Of a DNA stretch of 64,000 bases, positions 36,523-45,692 are shown piece by piece. The position numbers and the translations under genes were made by a program. The DNA lies in assembly GCA_028285005.1 (NCBI GenBank), contig JANQQP010000043.1, positions 124,001 to 188,000 on the forward strand, in the 5' to 3' direction. Below the pieces are notes generated by a model that worked only from the letters and a program-made list of their open reading frames with translations, did not search any database and had not been told where the DNA came from. How positions within the stretch are numbered: position 1 is the first letter of the stretch; every line of letters starts with the position of its first letter. The stretch is from Dehalococcoidia bacterium (GTDB lineage Bacteria > Chloroflexota > Dehalococcoidia > Lucifugimonadales > Lucifugimonadaceae).

Positions 36523-37245
36523 TTGGCCGAAAAACTGTTTGCTTTGACGATCGCTGGTGGACGTGGCGAGAGGTTACGTCCGCTAACAGACACGGTTCCG
36601 AAGCCGATGATCGAGATCAACGGCAGACCAATCCTCTCTTATCAGATCGAGTGGATGCGGAGCCAGGGCGTCACCGATGTCGTCTTCCTGTGCGGCTACC
36701 GCGGGGATCAGATCGAGAGCTACTTCGGCGACGGCAGCGCTCACGGGATCACCGCGCACTACTCGTTTGAAGACGTTTCCGAAGACGGCATGGCGTCGCT
36801 AGGTCGCGGTGGAGCGGTGAGGAAAGGTCTGTCATTAGTGCCACCGGATGCTTCTACCGTTGTGGTGACGAATGGCGACAACATCACCAACCAGGACTTA
36901 TCTGAGTTGTGGGATGTGCACCGGAGCCGCAACGCGCTTGCGACGATCATGTTGCACCAGGTCAACAGCCCTTACGGGATGGTGAAGGTACAGGATGATG
37001 GCGCCGTCACTGAGTTTATCGAGAAGGGTGCATTGCCGATCCTGGTCAACGCCGGCGTGTACCTGTTCGACAGGTCGCTGGAGCAGCGACTCCCTGAACG
37101 CGGTGATCACGAAGTGACCACATTTCCTGAGCTTGCAGCTGAACGCCGGATGTTTGCGATCGAGTCGAACGCGATGTGGCTAACTGTGGACAGTCACAAA
37201 GACATCGAGACCGTTGCAGAACAGCTGAGGGCAGTACTGGCCTGA
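36523..37245 (+). CDS. Sugar-1-phosphate nucleotidyltransferase
   Basis: A 240-residue NTP_transferase protein. The nucleotide-binding start LTIAGGRGERLRPLTDTVPKPMIEING is diagnostic, and the metal-binding Asp lies in VTNGDNIT. It activates a sugar phosphate (glucose, mannose or heptose type) for polysaccharide or glycoconjugate synthesis. The left-handed helix domain of GlmU is absent. The start is TTG at 36523 with a CGGAGGA binding site just upstream. Its stop abuts the convergent gene exactly (TGA followed by TCA). Confidence 0.92.
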   Translation: MAEKLFALTIAGGRGERLRPLTDTVPKPMIEINGRPILSYQIEWMRSQGVTDVVFLCGYRGDQIESYFGDGSAHGITAHYSFEDVSEDGMASLGRGGAVRKGLSLVPPDASTVVVTNGDNITNQDLSELWDVHRSRNALATIMLHQVNSPYGMVKVQDDGAVTEFIEKGALPILVNAGVYLFDRSLEQRLPERGDHEVTTFPELAAERRMFAIESNAMWLTVDSHKDIETVAEQLRAVLA

Positions 37246-37929
37246 TCAGGCGGTTGCCGGTGTCAGCGTCTCGGCGGCCCTGCTCACCTTTACTGCGGCG
37301 AGGCTGATCTGTTCCCGCGAGGTGTTCAGGCAGAGGTCGTAGAGACTTTCGTCTTCAGGGTGTGCTGAGTGGAAGCCTTGGAAGTACTCTTCCTGCGCCC
37401 GTTCGCGCTCTCGAATGATGCGTTCGGCCTCTGACGCCTTTGTCAGGCCCTGCGACCTCATCGTTCGGGCGATGCGGTCTTCCCAGTCAGCGAATATGCC
37501 GATCTTGAGAACCTGCTCGTGGCTCTTGAGAGCAACTGCACCTGCCCGCTGGACCAGTACTCCGCTGCCCTTCTTGATGAGGGTCTGAATCGAGTGCGGG
37601 TGGTCAGGCTCGTCCGCGATGCCCGGAGACATCGGCGCTCCGGGAGATGAGTCCCAGGTCAGCGGGTACATCATGAGCTCTGCCGTCGCGAAGTACGGGT
37701 CACCAGCTGCGTTGCCGAGTGCGACGCCGCGAATTGCCTTCTCGACGATGGACCAGACGCGGTCCGACAAGCGCTGCGGCCTTTCACCTTCGTCAGATGG
37801 CTGTGTCGGCGCGATCTGACCCGGCAGGATCATCCGGTCGACATAATCATTGCCGAGCATCTTGGACACACGGCGTCCAAGATCAGCGCCGCCTGCGCCG
37901 ATATGGCCGTCGATGGTGACTAGCGTCAT
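37246..37929 (-). CDS. Cytidylate-kinase-like family protein
   Basis: A 227-residue P-loop protein of the Cytidylate_kin2 family. The family start TLVTIDGHIGAGGADLGRRVSKML contains a degenerate nucleotide-binding loop (GHIGAGGAD). The LID-like region RTMRSQGLTKASEAERIIRERERAQEEY is typical, as is the ending DLCLNTSREQISLAAV. The role of this family is not firmly known; some act as nucleotide kinases. It lies 37 bases from the TetR gene, in the same direction. Confidence 0.82.
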   Translation of the reverse strand: MTLVTIDGHIGAGGADLGRRVSKMLGNDYVDRMILPGQIAPTQPSDEGERPQRLSDRVWSIVEKAIRGVALGNAAGDPYFATAELMMYPLTWDSSPGAPMSPGIADEPDHPHSIQTLIKKGSGVLVQRAGAVALKSHEQVLKIGIFADWEDRIARTMRSQGLTKASEAERIIRERERAQEEYFQGFHSAHPEDESLYDLCLNTSREQISLAAVKVSRAAETLTPATA

Positions 37930-37966
37930 AGATTGCTCTCCAGTTGGGCTCAGGGCGGACCTGAGC

Positions 37967-38593
37967 CTACTTAGCAGGCGATCTTACACTGTTCGATGGG
38001 GCTAGCGAAGACCTGTATAGCCTCCAGAGGCTCAGAACGTTCTCCGTTAGGGGATGGGCGGACGAGTCGAACAGCCACCTTGTGACCGATGCCTGGATTA
38101 TTCCGAAGAACATAGTGGCTGCGGAAGATGGGTGGATCGAAGGCTCAACCTCGCCGGACTCTATGCCTTCCTGGATGAACTTTTCGACAGTTGAAAGGTA
38201 GTCCTCGACCAGCTTCTCGCCGGCGGCCCTCACACTTGTCTCCTGGAACTGAGCCGCCTCTGCGATGACTACGAATGAGATGCCTCTGCGGGACTCGATG
38301 AAGGACAGGTGGTGTTGCAGCACGTGTTCCAGCTTGTCCAGAGCGCTCGAGTAGGGAGCTGTTCGCTCCTCTATCGTGCCGAGAACTGACTGCCGCACGT
38401 CTTCCAGTAGCATCACCAGCACCTGGTCTTTGCTTTCGACGTGCCGGTATATGGCCGCTTCGGTCACACCCACTTTTCTTGCGATCGCGCGTACGGTCAG
38501 CGCGGTTACGCCGCCCGACGCGATCAGCTCTCGGGCTGCAGTGAGTATCTGGTTGAGGCGAGTTTCGTGGTTGAGGTGGGTGCTTGATGCCAT
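37967..38593 (-). CDS. TetR family transcriptional regulator
   Basis: A 208-residue TetR-type repressor. The N-terminal helix-turn-helix is clear (ILTAARELIASGGVTALTVRAIARKVGVTEAAIYRHVESKDQV), and the C-terminal ligand domain is generic. The 281-base gap to the divergent HPP gene carries TTGCGCC near 38648 and GGCGCAA near 38679, plus a third TTGCGCC near 38855, which could be binding sites. It may control itself, the HPP-family gene and the kinase-like gene downstream. Confidence 0.9.
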   Translation of the reverse strand: MASSTHLNHETRLNQILTAARELIASGGVTALTVRAIARKVGVTEAAIYRHVESKDQVLVMLLEDVRQSVLGTIEERTAPYSSALDKLEHVLQHHLSFIESRRGISFVVIAEAAQFQETSVRAAGEKLVEDYLSTVEKFIQEGIESGEVEPSIHPSSAATMFFGIIQASVTRWLFDSSAHPLTENVLSLWRLYRSSLAPSNSVRSPAK

Positions 38594-38874
38594 TTCAGGT
38601 CCGTTAAGGGCCGGTTCGGGCAGTTCAGCCGCTTGAAGGCGAATTGTTGCGCCCTATGTTAGTGATACGTGAAATTTGGCGCAATTAGACGTTGTCACAC
38701 CGCTTCTCAATGCCAATATGTGCCGGTTTGTACTCAGATTGCTTACCGGTGGGACGCGTTCCCGCCAGTTGGAGAGAAGGCCTTTCATTGAAGGTGCACG
38801 CAACAACCTATAAAGACGGAATGCAGGCGCGCATAGGCTGGGACCGCATGTTGCGCCTGACTTAAGATTGACCG

Positions 38875-39450
38875 ATGGCGTCTAAGGCCCCCAACAGCAG
38901 AAGAACCGGGCCGCGGCGAACCCGCTTGCAAGCGGCGCGTCACACTCCCGTTTTTCGCTGGATCGATCCTCGTTTCACACACCGTTGGCGAATCTATGTC
39001 GGTCAGTCGATACTGGCCGCGATATTGCTGTGGGTGGTGCTGCTTGCCGAGGATGTTCTGTCGAACGGTGCGATCGTTGCAGCGATAGCATCATCGGTTG
39101 CGATCGTGTTCTTCGTTCCCCACTCGGTTGCCTCGTCTCCGTATCGCATCGTTGGCGGTCATCTTTCAGCGGTTGTCGCGGCTTACATCCTCATCGGCCT
39201 CTCGCTGCTGTTCCCCGATTCAGTAGTTGATGCGAGTTGGTTCAACGACCTGTTGGGCGCGCTCGCGGTGGGATTGGTGGTGCTGCTCATGAGTATTAGC
39301 AACACCGAGCACGCTCCCGCGGCTGGGACTGCACTTGGGCTTGGTGTCGATGGTGTGCCTGGAGATGCGGTGCTGTTCATCATCACCGCGGCAGTGCTGG
39401 TGGCGCTGGCTCGAGTGCTGTTGGGATCAAGGCTGCACAACCTGATCTAG
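38875..39450 (+). CDS. HPP-family integral membrane protein
   Basis: A 191-residue membrane protein with about four to five helices after a basic N-terminus of 40 residues. Hydrophobic stretches begin at ILAAILLWVVLLAEDVL. The family's name-giving HPPAAATAL-like motif here reads HAPAAGTALGLG. HPP proteins have been linked to nitrite transport in plants and otherwise have no known role. A possible -10 TAAGAT ends only six bases before the ATG, so translation may be leaderless. A strong terminator follows. Confidence 0.8.
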   Translation: MASKAPNSRRTGPRRTRLQAARHTPVFRWIDPRFTHRWRIYVGQSILAAILLWVVLLAEDVLSNGAIVAAIASSVAIVFFVPHSVASSPYRIVGGHLSAVVAAYILIGLSLLFPDSVVDASWFNDLLGALAVGLVVLLMSISNTEHAPAAGTALGLGVDGVPGDAVLFIITAAVLVALARVLLGSRLHNLI

Positions 39451-39475
39451 CGAGCCCAGATGATTTGATAGAAAA

Positions 39476-39507
39476 GAGCGCCCGGGCCAAAGCCCGGGCG
39501 CTCTTTT
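39476..39507. terminator. Bidirectional rho-independent terminator
   Basis: A perfect 12-bp stem (GAGCGCCCGGGC with GCCCGGGCGCTC) and a CAAA loop are flanked by AAAA on the left and TTTT on the right. It therefore serves both the HPP-family gene and the convergent hflC. Confidence 0.92.
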
Positions 39508-39527
39508 GGTGTCTTCCGAGTTCGGGA

Positions 39528-40616
39528 TCAGTTCGAGCCTGAACCGTTCCCGTTGTTGCCTGTCGGATCTTGCAGGAACTTGAACAGGTCGCTGTCGGAG
39601 TCCAACAGAATCGTCGTGTCGGAGTCCAGCGCGGTCCTGTATGCCTCCAGCGTTCTTTGGAAGTCGTAGAACTCCGGGTCCTCCTCAAGGGCCGCAGCAA
39701 GGATCGTGATCGCCTGACCTTCACCCTCACCTCGCAGCAGAGCGGCACGACCTCTGGCGGTCTCAAGCGTGATCTCAACCTCACGGTCAACGTCTGCCCG
39801 GATCTCAGCGTCCTGCTGGGAACCTTCAGCACGTAGACCGCTGGCGATTCGCTCACGCTCAGCCTGCATACGAGTGAACACGCTTTCCTCAACTTCCTCA
39901 GGGAAGTCAGCGCCCTTGATGCGAACGTCTACGATCTCGACGCCAAAGCGGCGAGCAAGAGGCTGGAAGTAGGTGACCGTGAAACCTTCCAGTTCCGGTG
40001 GGTTGGGGCTTGCGATCAGCGCGTTCAACTCGGCCTCTGTCGGAGCCCTTCCGCGGACGGGGTTGTCCGCATCCTGGATGAGCGGGGCGATCTGGATGCT
40101 GATCTCCGGATTCCTGAGACCGTTAGGGAACTGCAGCGCTTCCTCGCGCTCAACCTCGGCGCGGTTACTCGCAATGGTTACGCGCCGCATCACCTCTTCA
40201 CGAGTCTCCGAGATGACGTCTTCCTGCAGGTCCAACGCCACTTCACTTCGAAGCTGAGAGTTGACGATGGCCGCCACACGGCTGGCCGCCTCACGCTCAC
40301 TTCTAAGGCTTCTGAAGAAGAGCAGTGGTTCGACGATGCGGTACCGGGCATAGGAGTCGATGACCAGGTTCCGCTTGTCGGACGTGAGCAGGGATGCCGG
40401 CGGGGCGTCTGCACGCAGCAGCCGCTTATCGAACTTTGTTACTGAGTCGATGAACGGCACCTTCACACGCAAGCCGGGCTCAGTGTGATCTCGCCTGAAC
40501 TCACCGAAGCGGGTGACGATGGCAAGTTGTGTCTCATCGACTGTGAAGAACGTTTGTGGGAGAACGATCAGCGCAACAATAGCTACGATGATCGTTGGTA
40601 CGAATACTTTTGCCAT
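39528..40616 (-). CDS. hflC: HflC-like SPFH-domain membrane protein
   Basis: A 362-residue band-7/SPFH protein. It has one N-terminal membrane helix (TIIVAIVALIVLPQTFFTV), an SPFH domain (ETQLAIVTRFGEFRRDHTEPGLRVKVPFID), and a long coiled-coil (EVEESVFTRMQAERERIASGLRAEG). It would assemble with HflK into the ring complex that controls FtsH protease. The ending is Asn/Gly-rich. The ATG begins two bases after the hflK stop. Confidence 0.92.
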   Translation of the reverse strand: MAKVFVPTIIVAIVALIVLPQTFFTVDETQLAIVTRFGEFRRDHTEPGLRVKVPFIDSVTKFDKRLLRADAPPASLLTSDKRNLVIDSYARYRIVEPLLFFRSLRSEREAASRVAAIVNSQLRSEVALDLQEDVISETREEVMRRVTIASNRAEVEREEALQFPNGLRNPEISIQIAPLIQDADNPVRGRAPTEAELNALIASPNPPELEGFTVTYFQPLARRFGVEIVDVRIKGADFPEEVEESVFTRMQAERERIASGLRAEGSQQDAEIRADVDREVEITLETARGRAALLRGEGEGQAITILAAALEEDPEFYDFQRTLEAYRTALDSDTTILLDSDSDLFKFLQDPTGNNGNGSGSN

Positions 40617-40618
40617 GA

Positions 40619-41749
40619 CTAGGTTCCCCCTCCAGTCGTAGCCGGAAGCGTACTGGGCGTAGTTCCGCCATCCAATGGGAGGAACGGCAGCACACCGCTT
40701 TCGGAGGAAAGGATGAACTTGTCGATGCCCGGCAGAATTTCTTCCATTGCTTCCAGGTAGAGCCTGCGCCGGGTCACATCAGGCGAATCACGGTATCCCT
40801 CGAGAATGGCCAGGAAACCGTCTGCTTCACCCTGTGCCTTGGCGATACGACCGTCTTTGAAAGCCTGGGCCTCCTCGACGATTCTTGCGGCTTCACCAAC
40901 CGCTCTCGGAATCTCTGCCGCCTCATAGGCCTGCGCCAGGTTGATGGTTGTCTGCCGGTCTTCACGGGCACGGACAACGTCTTCGAACGCAGCCTGTACT
41001 TGCTGCGGTGGGTTGACGTTCTGAAGCAGAACGCTGAACACTTCAACTCCGGTCCGGTAGAAGTCCGTCAGTTCAATCATCTTGAGCTGGATGTCGGTCT
41101 GGACCTGTTCCTTCTCAGTAGTCAGAACATCGTCAATGTTCCTGGCGCCGACGACCTGCCTAACTGCAGTCTCGGCGATGTCTCTGAGGGTGGTGCCGTC
41201 TGGCTGACCCGACGAGATTCCTCGGTCGCTGTCGCCGGGGTCATCAACTGAGAAGAGGAAGTCACGCAGGCTGCTGATTCGATACTGCACAACCACCTGC
41301 ACATCGACGATGTTCTCGTCACCGGTGATCATCAGCGCCTCATCCGGCACAGACCTTGGAGTGCTGTTTCCGTCGTCGCCGCTGCGGAAGCCAACTTCTA
41401 GCTGACGAGTTGTCGTGACCGAAACGACATTCCTGGTGCCAATGGGCGCCGGGAAGTGCCAGTGCAGGCCTTCGTCTTCGAAACGCTGGAACTCACCGAA
41501 GGTTCGCAGCGCTGCCTGCTGGTCAGGCCCGACGGTGTAGAAGCCGGTGGCGAGCCAGATGAATAGCGAGAGGAAAAAGATTCCTCCCACTATCAGCAGC
41601 GCGCCCCCTCCGCCAAAGCCCGGGGTGTTAAATGATGTTCGGAGCCTGTTGATGATCTCTTCGAACTGTACGTTCGGCTCCTCATTTTGAGGTGGCCTGT
41701 ACATCTTTAGATCTTCAACTGCACCGCCATCTTCGTTAGCGAGTGCCAT
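40619..41749 (-). CDS. hflK: HflK-like SPFH-domain membrane protein
   Basis: A 376-residue HflK protein. Following a Pro/Asn-rich cytoplasmic start there is a Gly-rich membrane helix (ALLIVGGIFFLSLFIWLATGF), then the SPFH domain (VGPDQQAALRTFGEFQRFEDEGLHWHFPAPIG) and a coiled-coil (VNPPQQVQAAFEDVVRAREDRQTTINLAQAYE). It is the partner of the hflC gene immediately downstream. Loop residues between the SPFH strands are longer than in E. coli. Confidence 0.93.
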   Translation of the reverse strand: MALANEDGGAVEDLKMYRPPQNEEPNVQFEEIINRLRTSFNTPGFGGGGALLIVGGIFFLSLFIWLATGFYTVGPDQQAALRTFGEFQRFEDEGLHWHFPAPIGTRNVVSVTTTRQLEVGFRSGDDGNSTPRSVPDEALMITGDENIVDVQVVVQYRISSLRDFLFSVDDPGDSDRGISSGQPDGTTLRDIAETAVRQVVGARNIDDVLTTEKEQVQTDIQLKMIELTDFYRTGVEVFSVLLQNVNPPQQVQAAFEDVVRAREDRQTTINLAQAYEAAEIPRAVGEAARIVEEAQAFKDGRIAKAQGEADGFLAILEGYRDSPDVTRRRLYLEAMEEILPGIDKFILSSESGVLPFLPLDGGTTPSTLPATTGGGT

Positions 41750-41920
41750 TGATCCTCCAACTTATGCCGTGGTCAATCTCTGGATTGGAGCTTTGCCTTG
41801 ACGGTTCGGAACCGGTCCGACGCGTTGCCGCCGCTGGACATGCTGCGGCTTGTTGAGAACGAATTGAATAGCGGCTGTCAAGTATAGCCGAGCGTGGCGA
41901 CGGCCTCGCCACAACTCGAG

Positions 41921-43300
41921 CTACCTGCCCGTCTCTATCCCGCGCTCTTCGAGCAAGGCCTCGAATTCTGAGTACGTTGAAACGCCCCTGAGGGCTTTAA
42001 GAAGTCCCGCCGCGTCCTCTTCCTGCTGGCGAAGTTCCCACATCTGCCTGGCCGTTGGGCTGACCGACGACGGACTGTCGCCGTAGCTCCCATTGAAAGC
42101 GAAGAACGCCTGGTTGATCTTGCGGATAAAGAAGCCGTTCTCCTGTAGTTCGATGCGGCGGGACTCCATCCAGGATTCAGCAGCTTCTATCTCTCCGGCT
42201 TCCAGTAGTTCATCTGTGCGGATACGTGTGTCACGCATGAATCGGAAGAAGTCGAACTGTCCAGGTTCCGGCTCGGGCTCGAGTGGCTCGTCCTGCGGAT
42301 TGATTGGAGCCGGCGGCTGGCGGACTGGTGGATCGTTCCCGGTCAGGGATGCCCAGACGTCGCCGCCTATCTCGTCACCGACCAGGTTGGCGAGCGTTTC
42401 GTTGATCTCGACCATCGCGCCGCCTGAGAAGAATGAGCGGCCGAGCGGATAGAAGAAGAGGTAGGCGTGTAACCATTCGTGTGCGGCGACCTCAAGCAGC
42501 GGCAGCAGGTCTCGTGTGGACGGGATCACATTTGGATAGCTGGCCAGTCCGCCGGTTCTGAGTATGACCGCCGAGACGTCCTGGCTTTCGAGCAGTGACT
42601 GCTCGATGCGTTCCATGTCGGCCGCGGAGATGTCAGGCTCGATTAGGATGGTCTCCGACCGTGAGATGCGATCACGAGGAGAGATGACAAGGACGCTTGG
42701 TGGGTTGTCGATGCGGAAGTCGACTGGAGGCCAGATGAAATCACCGAAGACGTTGAGGTTCAGGTCCACCAGCTCAGCGCTGATGGCCGACTCTAAGTAC
42801 TCTTCGACGCTATCCCGGAGGCTGTCTCTTTCATCGAGCAAGTCGTCTAAGTCTCGCTGGCGCTGCCGTAGATCTGCCTCAACCACGATCGCCCGGGACG
42901 ACTCTTCGGTAACCCTGAACTGTGCGTCTCTGATGAGCGGCACGATTTCGAGGTAGCGCGCCAGCGCCTCCTGCCGGTCTTCGGTGCCGGTGTCCGTCCA
43001 GGGGAGCGCGGTATACAGACGGTGGACCCACTTGTCGAGAAAGTTCTCGAGCTCGAATGAGAGCAGGCCGTAGCGGTGCTGGAGCGATGCCGCTTCTGCT
43101 GGTGTGAGGTTGAGCGTGTCGCCCCTGGGGATCATCCACGCTATAAGTCCGTAGCAGACGAGCAGGAAAATGACGAGCCAGCGCGATATTCGACGCTCGG
43201 GAGCATGGATGATCCAGCGCAACGGGCTCCAGATGAGCTTCACCGGCAGCGATATTGCGCGCCAGGCGATCTGGTTTGGTATTTGAGACGCTGTTTTCAA
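41921..43300 (-). CDS. Putative membrane-anchored zinc metallopeptidase
   Basis: A 459-residue protein with a single N-terminal membrane helix (WLVIFLLVCYGLIAWMI) and a large outer domain. AAHEWLHAYLF supplies a HExxH zinc site (His274, Glu275, His278). NETLANLVGDEIG downstream could supply the third ligand. A Pro/Glu-rich linker follows, then a helical tail. No named family is recognised; HExxH plus downstream Glu is the basis for the call. It is divergent from another HExxH-bearing lipoprotein. Confidence 0.72.
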   Translation of the reverse strand: MKTASQIPNQIAWRAISLPVKLIWSPLRWIIHAPERRISRWLVIFLLVCYGLIAWMIPRGDTLNLTPAEAASLQHRYGLLSFELENFLDKWVHRLYTALPWTDTGTEDRQEALARYLEIVPLIRDAQFRVTEESSRAIVVEADLRQRQRDLDDLLDERDSLRDSVEEYLESAISAELVDLNLNVFGDFIWPPVDFRIDNPPSVLVISPRDRISRSETILIEPDISAADMERIEQSLLESQDVSAVILRTGGLASYPNVIPSTRDLLPLLEVAAHEWLHAYLFFYPLGRSFFSGGAMVEINETLANLVGDEIGGDVWASLTGNDPPVRQPPAPINPQDEPLEPEPEPGQFDFFRFMRDTRIRTDELLEAGEIEAAESWMESRRIELQENGFFIRKINQAFFAFNGSYGDSPSSVSPTARQMWELRQQEEDAAGLLKALRGVSTYSEFEALLEERGIETGR

Positions 43301-43370
43301 CGCTTGACGGAACTGTGGAAGCTGCCACGAACTTCCTCAGTGACCTGAACGTATAAGTTTGATACTCAAG

Positions 43371-45689
43371 ATGCACAGTCGCTTTCATCATTTTCACAGG
43401 TTCTGGGTCGCAATAGCCGCCTCGGCCGCAGCATTCCTGGTGGCATGCACCAGCAGCGGCGACGAACCGTCCGGAAGTCCGACCGTCATTTCGAACTTGA
43501 CTGGAGTGGTGCCAACCGCCTCTCCCATACGCTCCACTCCTCCCACGATTATCCCGGTCGATGGTCAGCCACCGTTGCCCGCGGCGAGGCTGCCGTGGCC
43601 GGATGGGCAGCCTGTAGAGCAGCCACAGTGGGTGAAAGATCGATTGTTCGCGATGAAGCAGATCTTCCGCTTCACGCCGGAAGGCGAGGAGTGGATCGAT
43701 GGCTATGACTTTCGGCAGATGATTGAGCAGCCGGCGTGGTTCGGCAGCTTTGGCTACCAGTCGTGGGCCGGCGCAGGCGAAGCCGTGCCGCGCTCTGTGC
43801 TCCACGAGATGAGCCACTCCTACTGGGGCGCGTTCTCTGTCGACAAGCTCCCACAGATTTCGTGGGACACATCGAACGGTACCCCGCAGGGCCTGCTGCA
43901 CTATCGAGAGCAACTCAGGCTCTTCATGCTGCAACCGCCTGACAGGTTCGAGCCGCTACGAGACAGGTTCAGAAACCTGCCGGGGCTGAGTAGAGGCGAG
44001 TACCCGGACATCGCCCATTTTGGTGAGGCAGAACTGCTGTACATGACAGGTGGCAACATGCAGCTTGTCCCGCCAATTCTGAAGCCGTTCTACTCCGCGT
44101 ACCTCGAAGACGGTGGAGCGGGAGCCGAAGAGGGTCTGGTGCCTGCTTCATGGGACGAGGCGATGTCTTGGTTCAATTCGCTGTCTTCAGATGACAGGCG
44201 GATTGCCGGAGAGGTGTTTGGCCTTCAACACTTTCCATCAGGACGCTATCTCGATCTGCCTGAAACCCAGTTGCGCGGAATCGATGAACAGATCCGTACG
44301 CTGTACGAAAACGAGGAACGGCAGCGACTGATCGATTTCGAGGCTCAGTTTGACGGGATCCTCGACCGAGAGTTTTCGCTGGTGGATGCTGCGGGCGCTG
44401 ACCGAGGGTTCGACTTCTGGCGATCCTATCTCTCAGACAAGCTCGACCTGCACCGTCGACATCCGGACGTTTTGAATGGTATCGGCACCGTTCGCGGCGG
44501 GCAGTTGGCAGAAGCACTCGACTTCTACGATGAGATCTCTTCACAGCGCGCGACCACACAGACCGCCAGTTTCAGAGAGGCCAGCGATCGACCATTGGTG
44601 CCAGAGCTGGCAGTTTTGCTACGGCCGAGGGCGATAGTCGAACTCTTCTCAGAACCTGGCTCAGCGGAGGGAATCGCTGCGGTTCTTGGAGGCCGTGCCG
44701 ATCGACTCACAGACTTAGTGGCGGTGGTGGATGAGACGGAGAGGGCGTTGGAGCTGGACGGTTTGACTGAGGCTGCAACGGTGCTGGAGCGATTCATCAT
44801 CTCACTCCTGGAATCGCAGTTCAGAGCGGACGCGTTCCTTCTGCTGGATCTGCTGCGCAGCTCAGATGGGAACCTTGCCAGGCGCGTGCTGCCTGAACTC
44901 AGCAACGGAGTGTTGCGCTACGTCCTCGAGGTACAGCCAGCGTTCGCTCGTTCATTCGAGATCGGTCCGGAAAGACTGTTAGAGGCCGTTGGAATCGGCG
45001 AAGACGCGTCGCTGGAGGATGTTGGCGCGGGCGCTGCGATCCTCGCTGCGAACTCGTCGGGCAACTTCGCTATCGATGCGGCGTACGACAGTGCAGTTTT
45101 CGATCATCTTGACCGCTTCGTGGACTCCGACCCGGCCGGCGTGTTGAGTGTTCTGACCGAGAGCGAGGTCAGGTTGGTGCCGTGGCTGGATCGGAGGAGC
45201 GACGGGGCGATAACGACGCTTCGGTCTGCCCAGGAAGCTGCAGGAGATCTGCTGGTTGATATGATCGGCATTCGTGAAACTCCGTGGAGAATCATCCACC
45301 TTGTCGCAAAGGAAGACCCTGAGCTGGCGGCCGTGCTGACGCTCGAGATGGAGGAGATACTCGACCGCTCGGACCGTTCGATCGAGAGGGCAATAAGAGA
45401 GTTCGGATACGACCTCTACTGGTCGGAGCGCAATGCGGGACCCAACGTTGAGCCACAACGCCTGGCAGAGTTTCTGATCGTTCTGAATGAGCGACTGCCG
45501 GAAGGCGAGCTGGTGTCGGTTTTGAGCAACGTAATCCGACAGTATGAGGCGGAATCGAGGAGAGCGGTTGCCGAGAGTGATGCGCTCGTTGAGTTCAGAC
45601 GCACGGTTGACGCAGGGTTGGACTCGGTGTCGAGCGAAGATGCTGAACTATTGCGCAGTCTGTTCGTCGCAGCCGAGCGCTTCGACTAG
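43371..45689 (+). CDS. Large lipoprotein with HExxH motif, putative metallopeptidase
   Basis: A 772-residue lipoprotein. The signal ends in the lipobox LVAC (Cys26), followed by a Thr/Pro-rich spacer. VLHEMSHSYWGAF carries a zinc-type HExxH with its first His at about residue 145. The remaining 500 residues are helical and acidic, with no recognised domain (VTELARAL-type repeats are absent). ATG 43371 is preferred over a TTG four codons earlier. TATAAG about 15 bases upstream could be its -10. Peptidase activity is inferred from the motif alone. Confidence 0.7.
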   Translation: MHSRFHHFHRFWVAIAASAAAFLVACTSSGDEPSGSPTVISNLTGVVPTASPIRSTPPTIIPVDGQPPLPAARLPWPDGQPVEQPQWVKDRLFAMKQIFRFTPEGEEWIDGYDFRQMIEQPAWFGSFGYQSWAGAGEAVPRSVLHEMSHSYWGAFSVDKLPQISWDTSNGTPQGLLHYREQLRLFMLQPPDRFEPLRDRFRNLPGLSRGEYPDIAHFGEAELLYMTGGNMQLVPPILKPFYSAYLEDGGAGAEEGLVPASWDEAMSWFNSLSSDDRRIAGEVFGLQHFPSGRYLDLPETQLRGIDEQIRTLYENEERQRLIDFEAQFDGILDREFSLVDAAGADRGFDFWRSYLSDKLDLHRRHPDVLNGIGTVRGGQLAEALDFYDEISSQRATTQTASFREASDRPLVPELAVLLRPRAIVELFSEPGSAEGIAAVLGGRADRLTDLVAVVDETERALELDGLTEAATVLERFIISLLESQFRADAFLLLDLLRSSDGNLARRVLPELSNGVLRYVLEVQPAFARSFEIGPERLLEAVGIGEDASLEDVGAGAAILAANSSGNFAIDAAYDSAVFDHLDRFVDSDPAGVLSVLTESEVRLVPWLDRRSDGAITTLRSAQEAAGDLLVDMIGIRETPWRIIHLVAKEDPELAAVLTLEMEEILDRSDRSIERAIREFGYDLYWSERNAGPNVEPQRLAEFLIVLNERLPEGELVSVLSNVIRQYEAESRRAVAESDALVEFRRTVDAGLDSVSSEDAELLRSLFVAAERFD

Positions 45690-45692
45690 CCG

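Noticed and set aside
42879-43934. A 351-codon reverse frame covering the start of the HExxH lipoprotein
   Set aside because: It overlaps two better-supported genes and has an Arg/Pro/His-rich composition typical of a shadow frame in GC-rich DNA.
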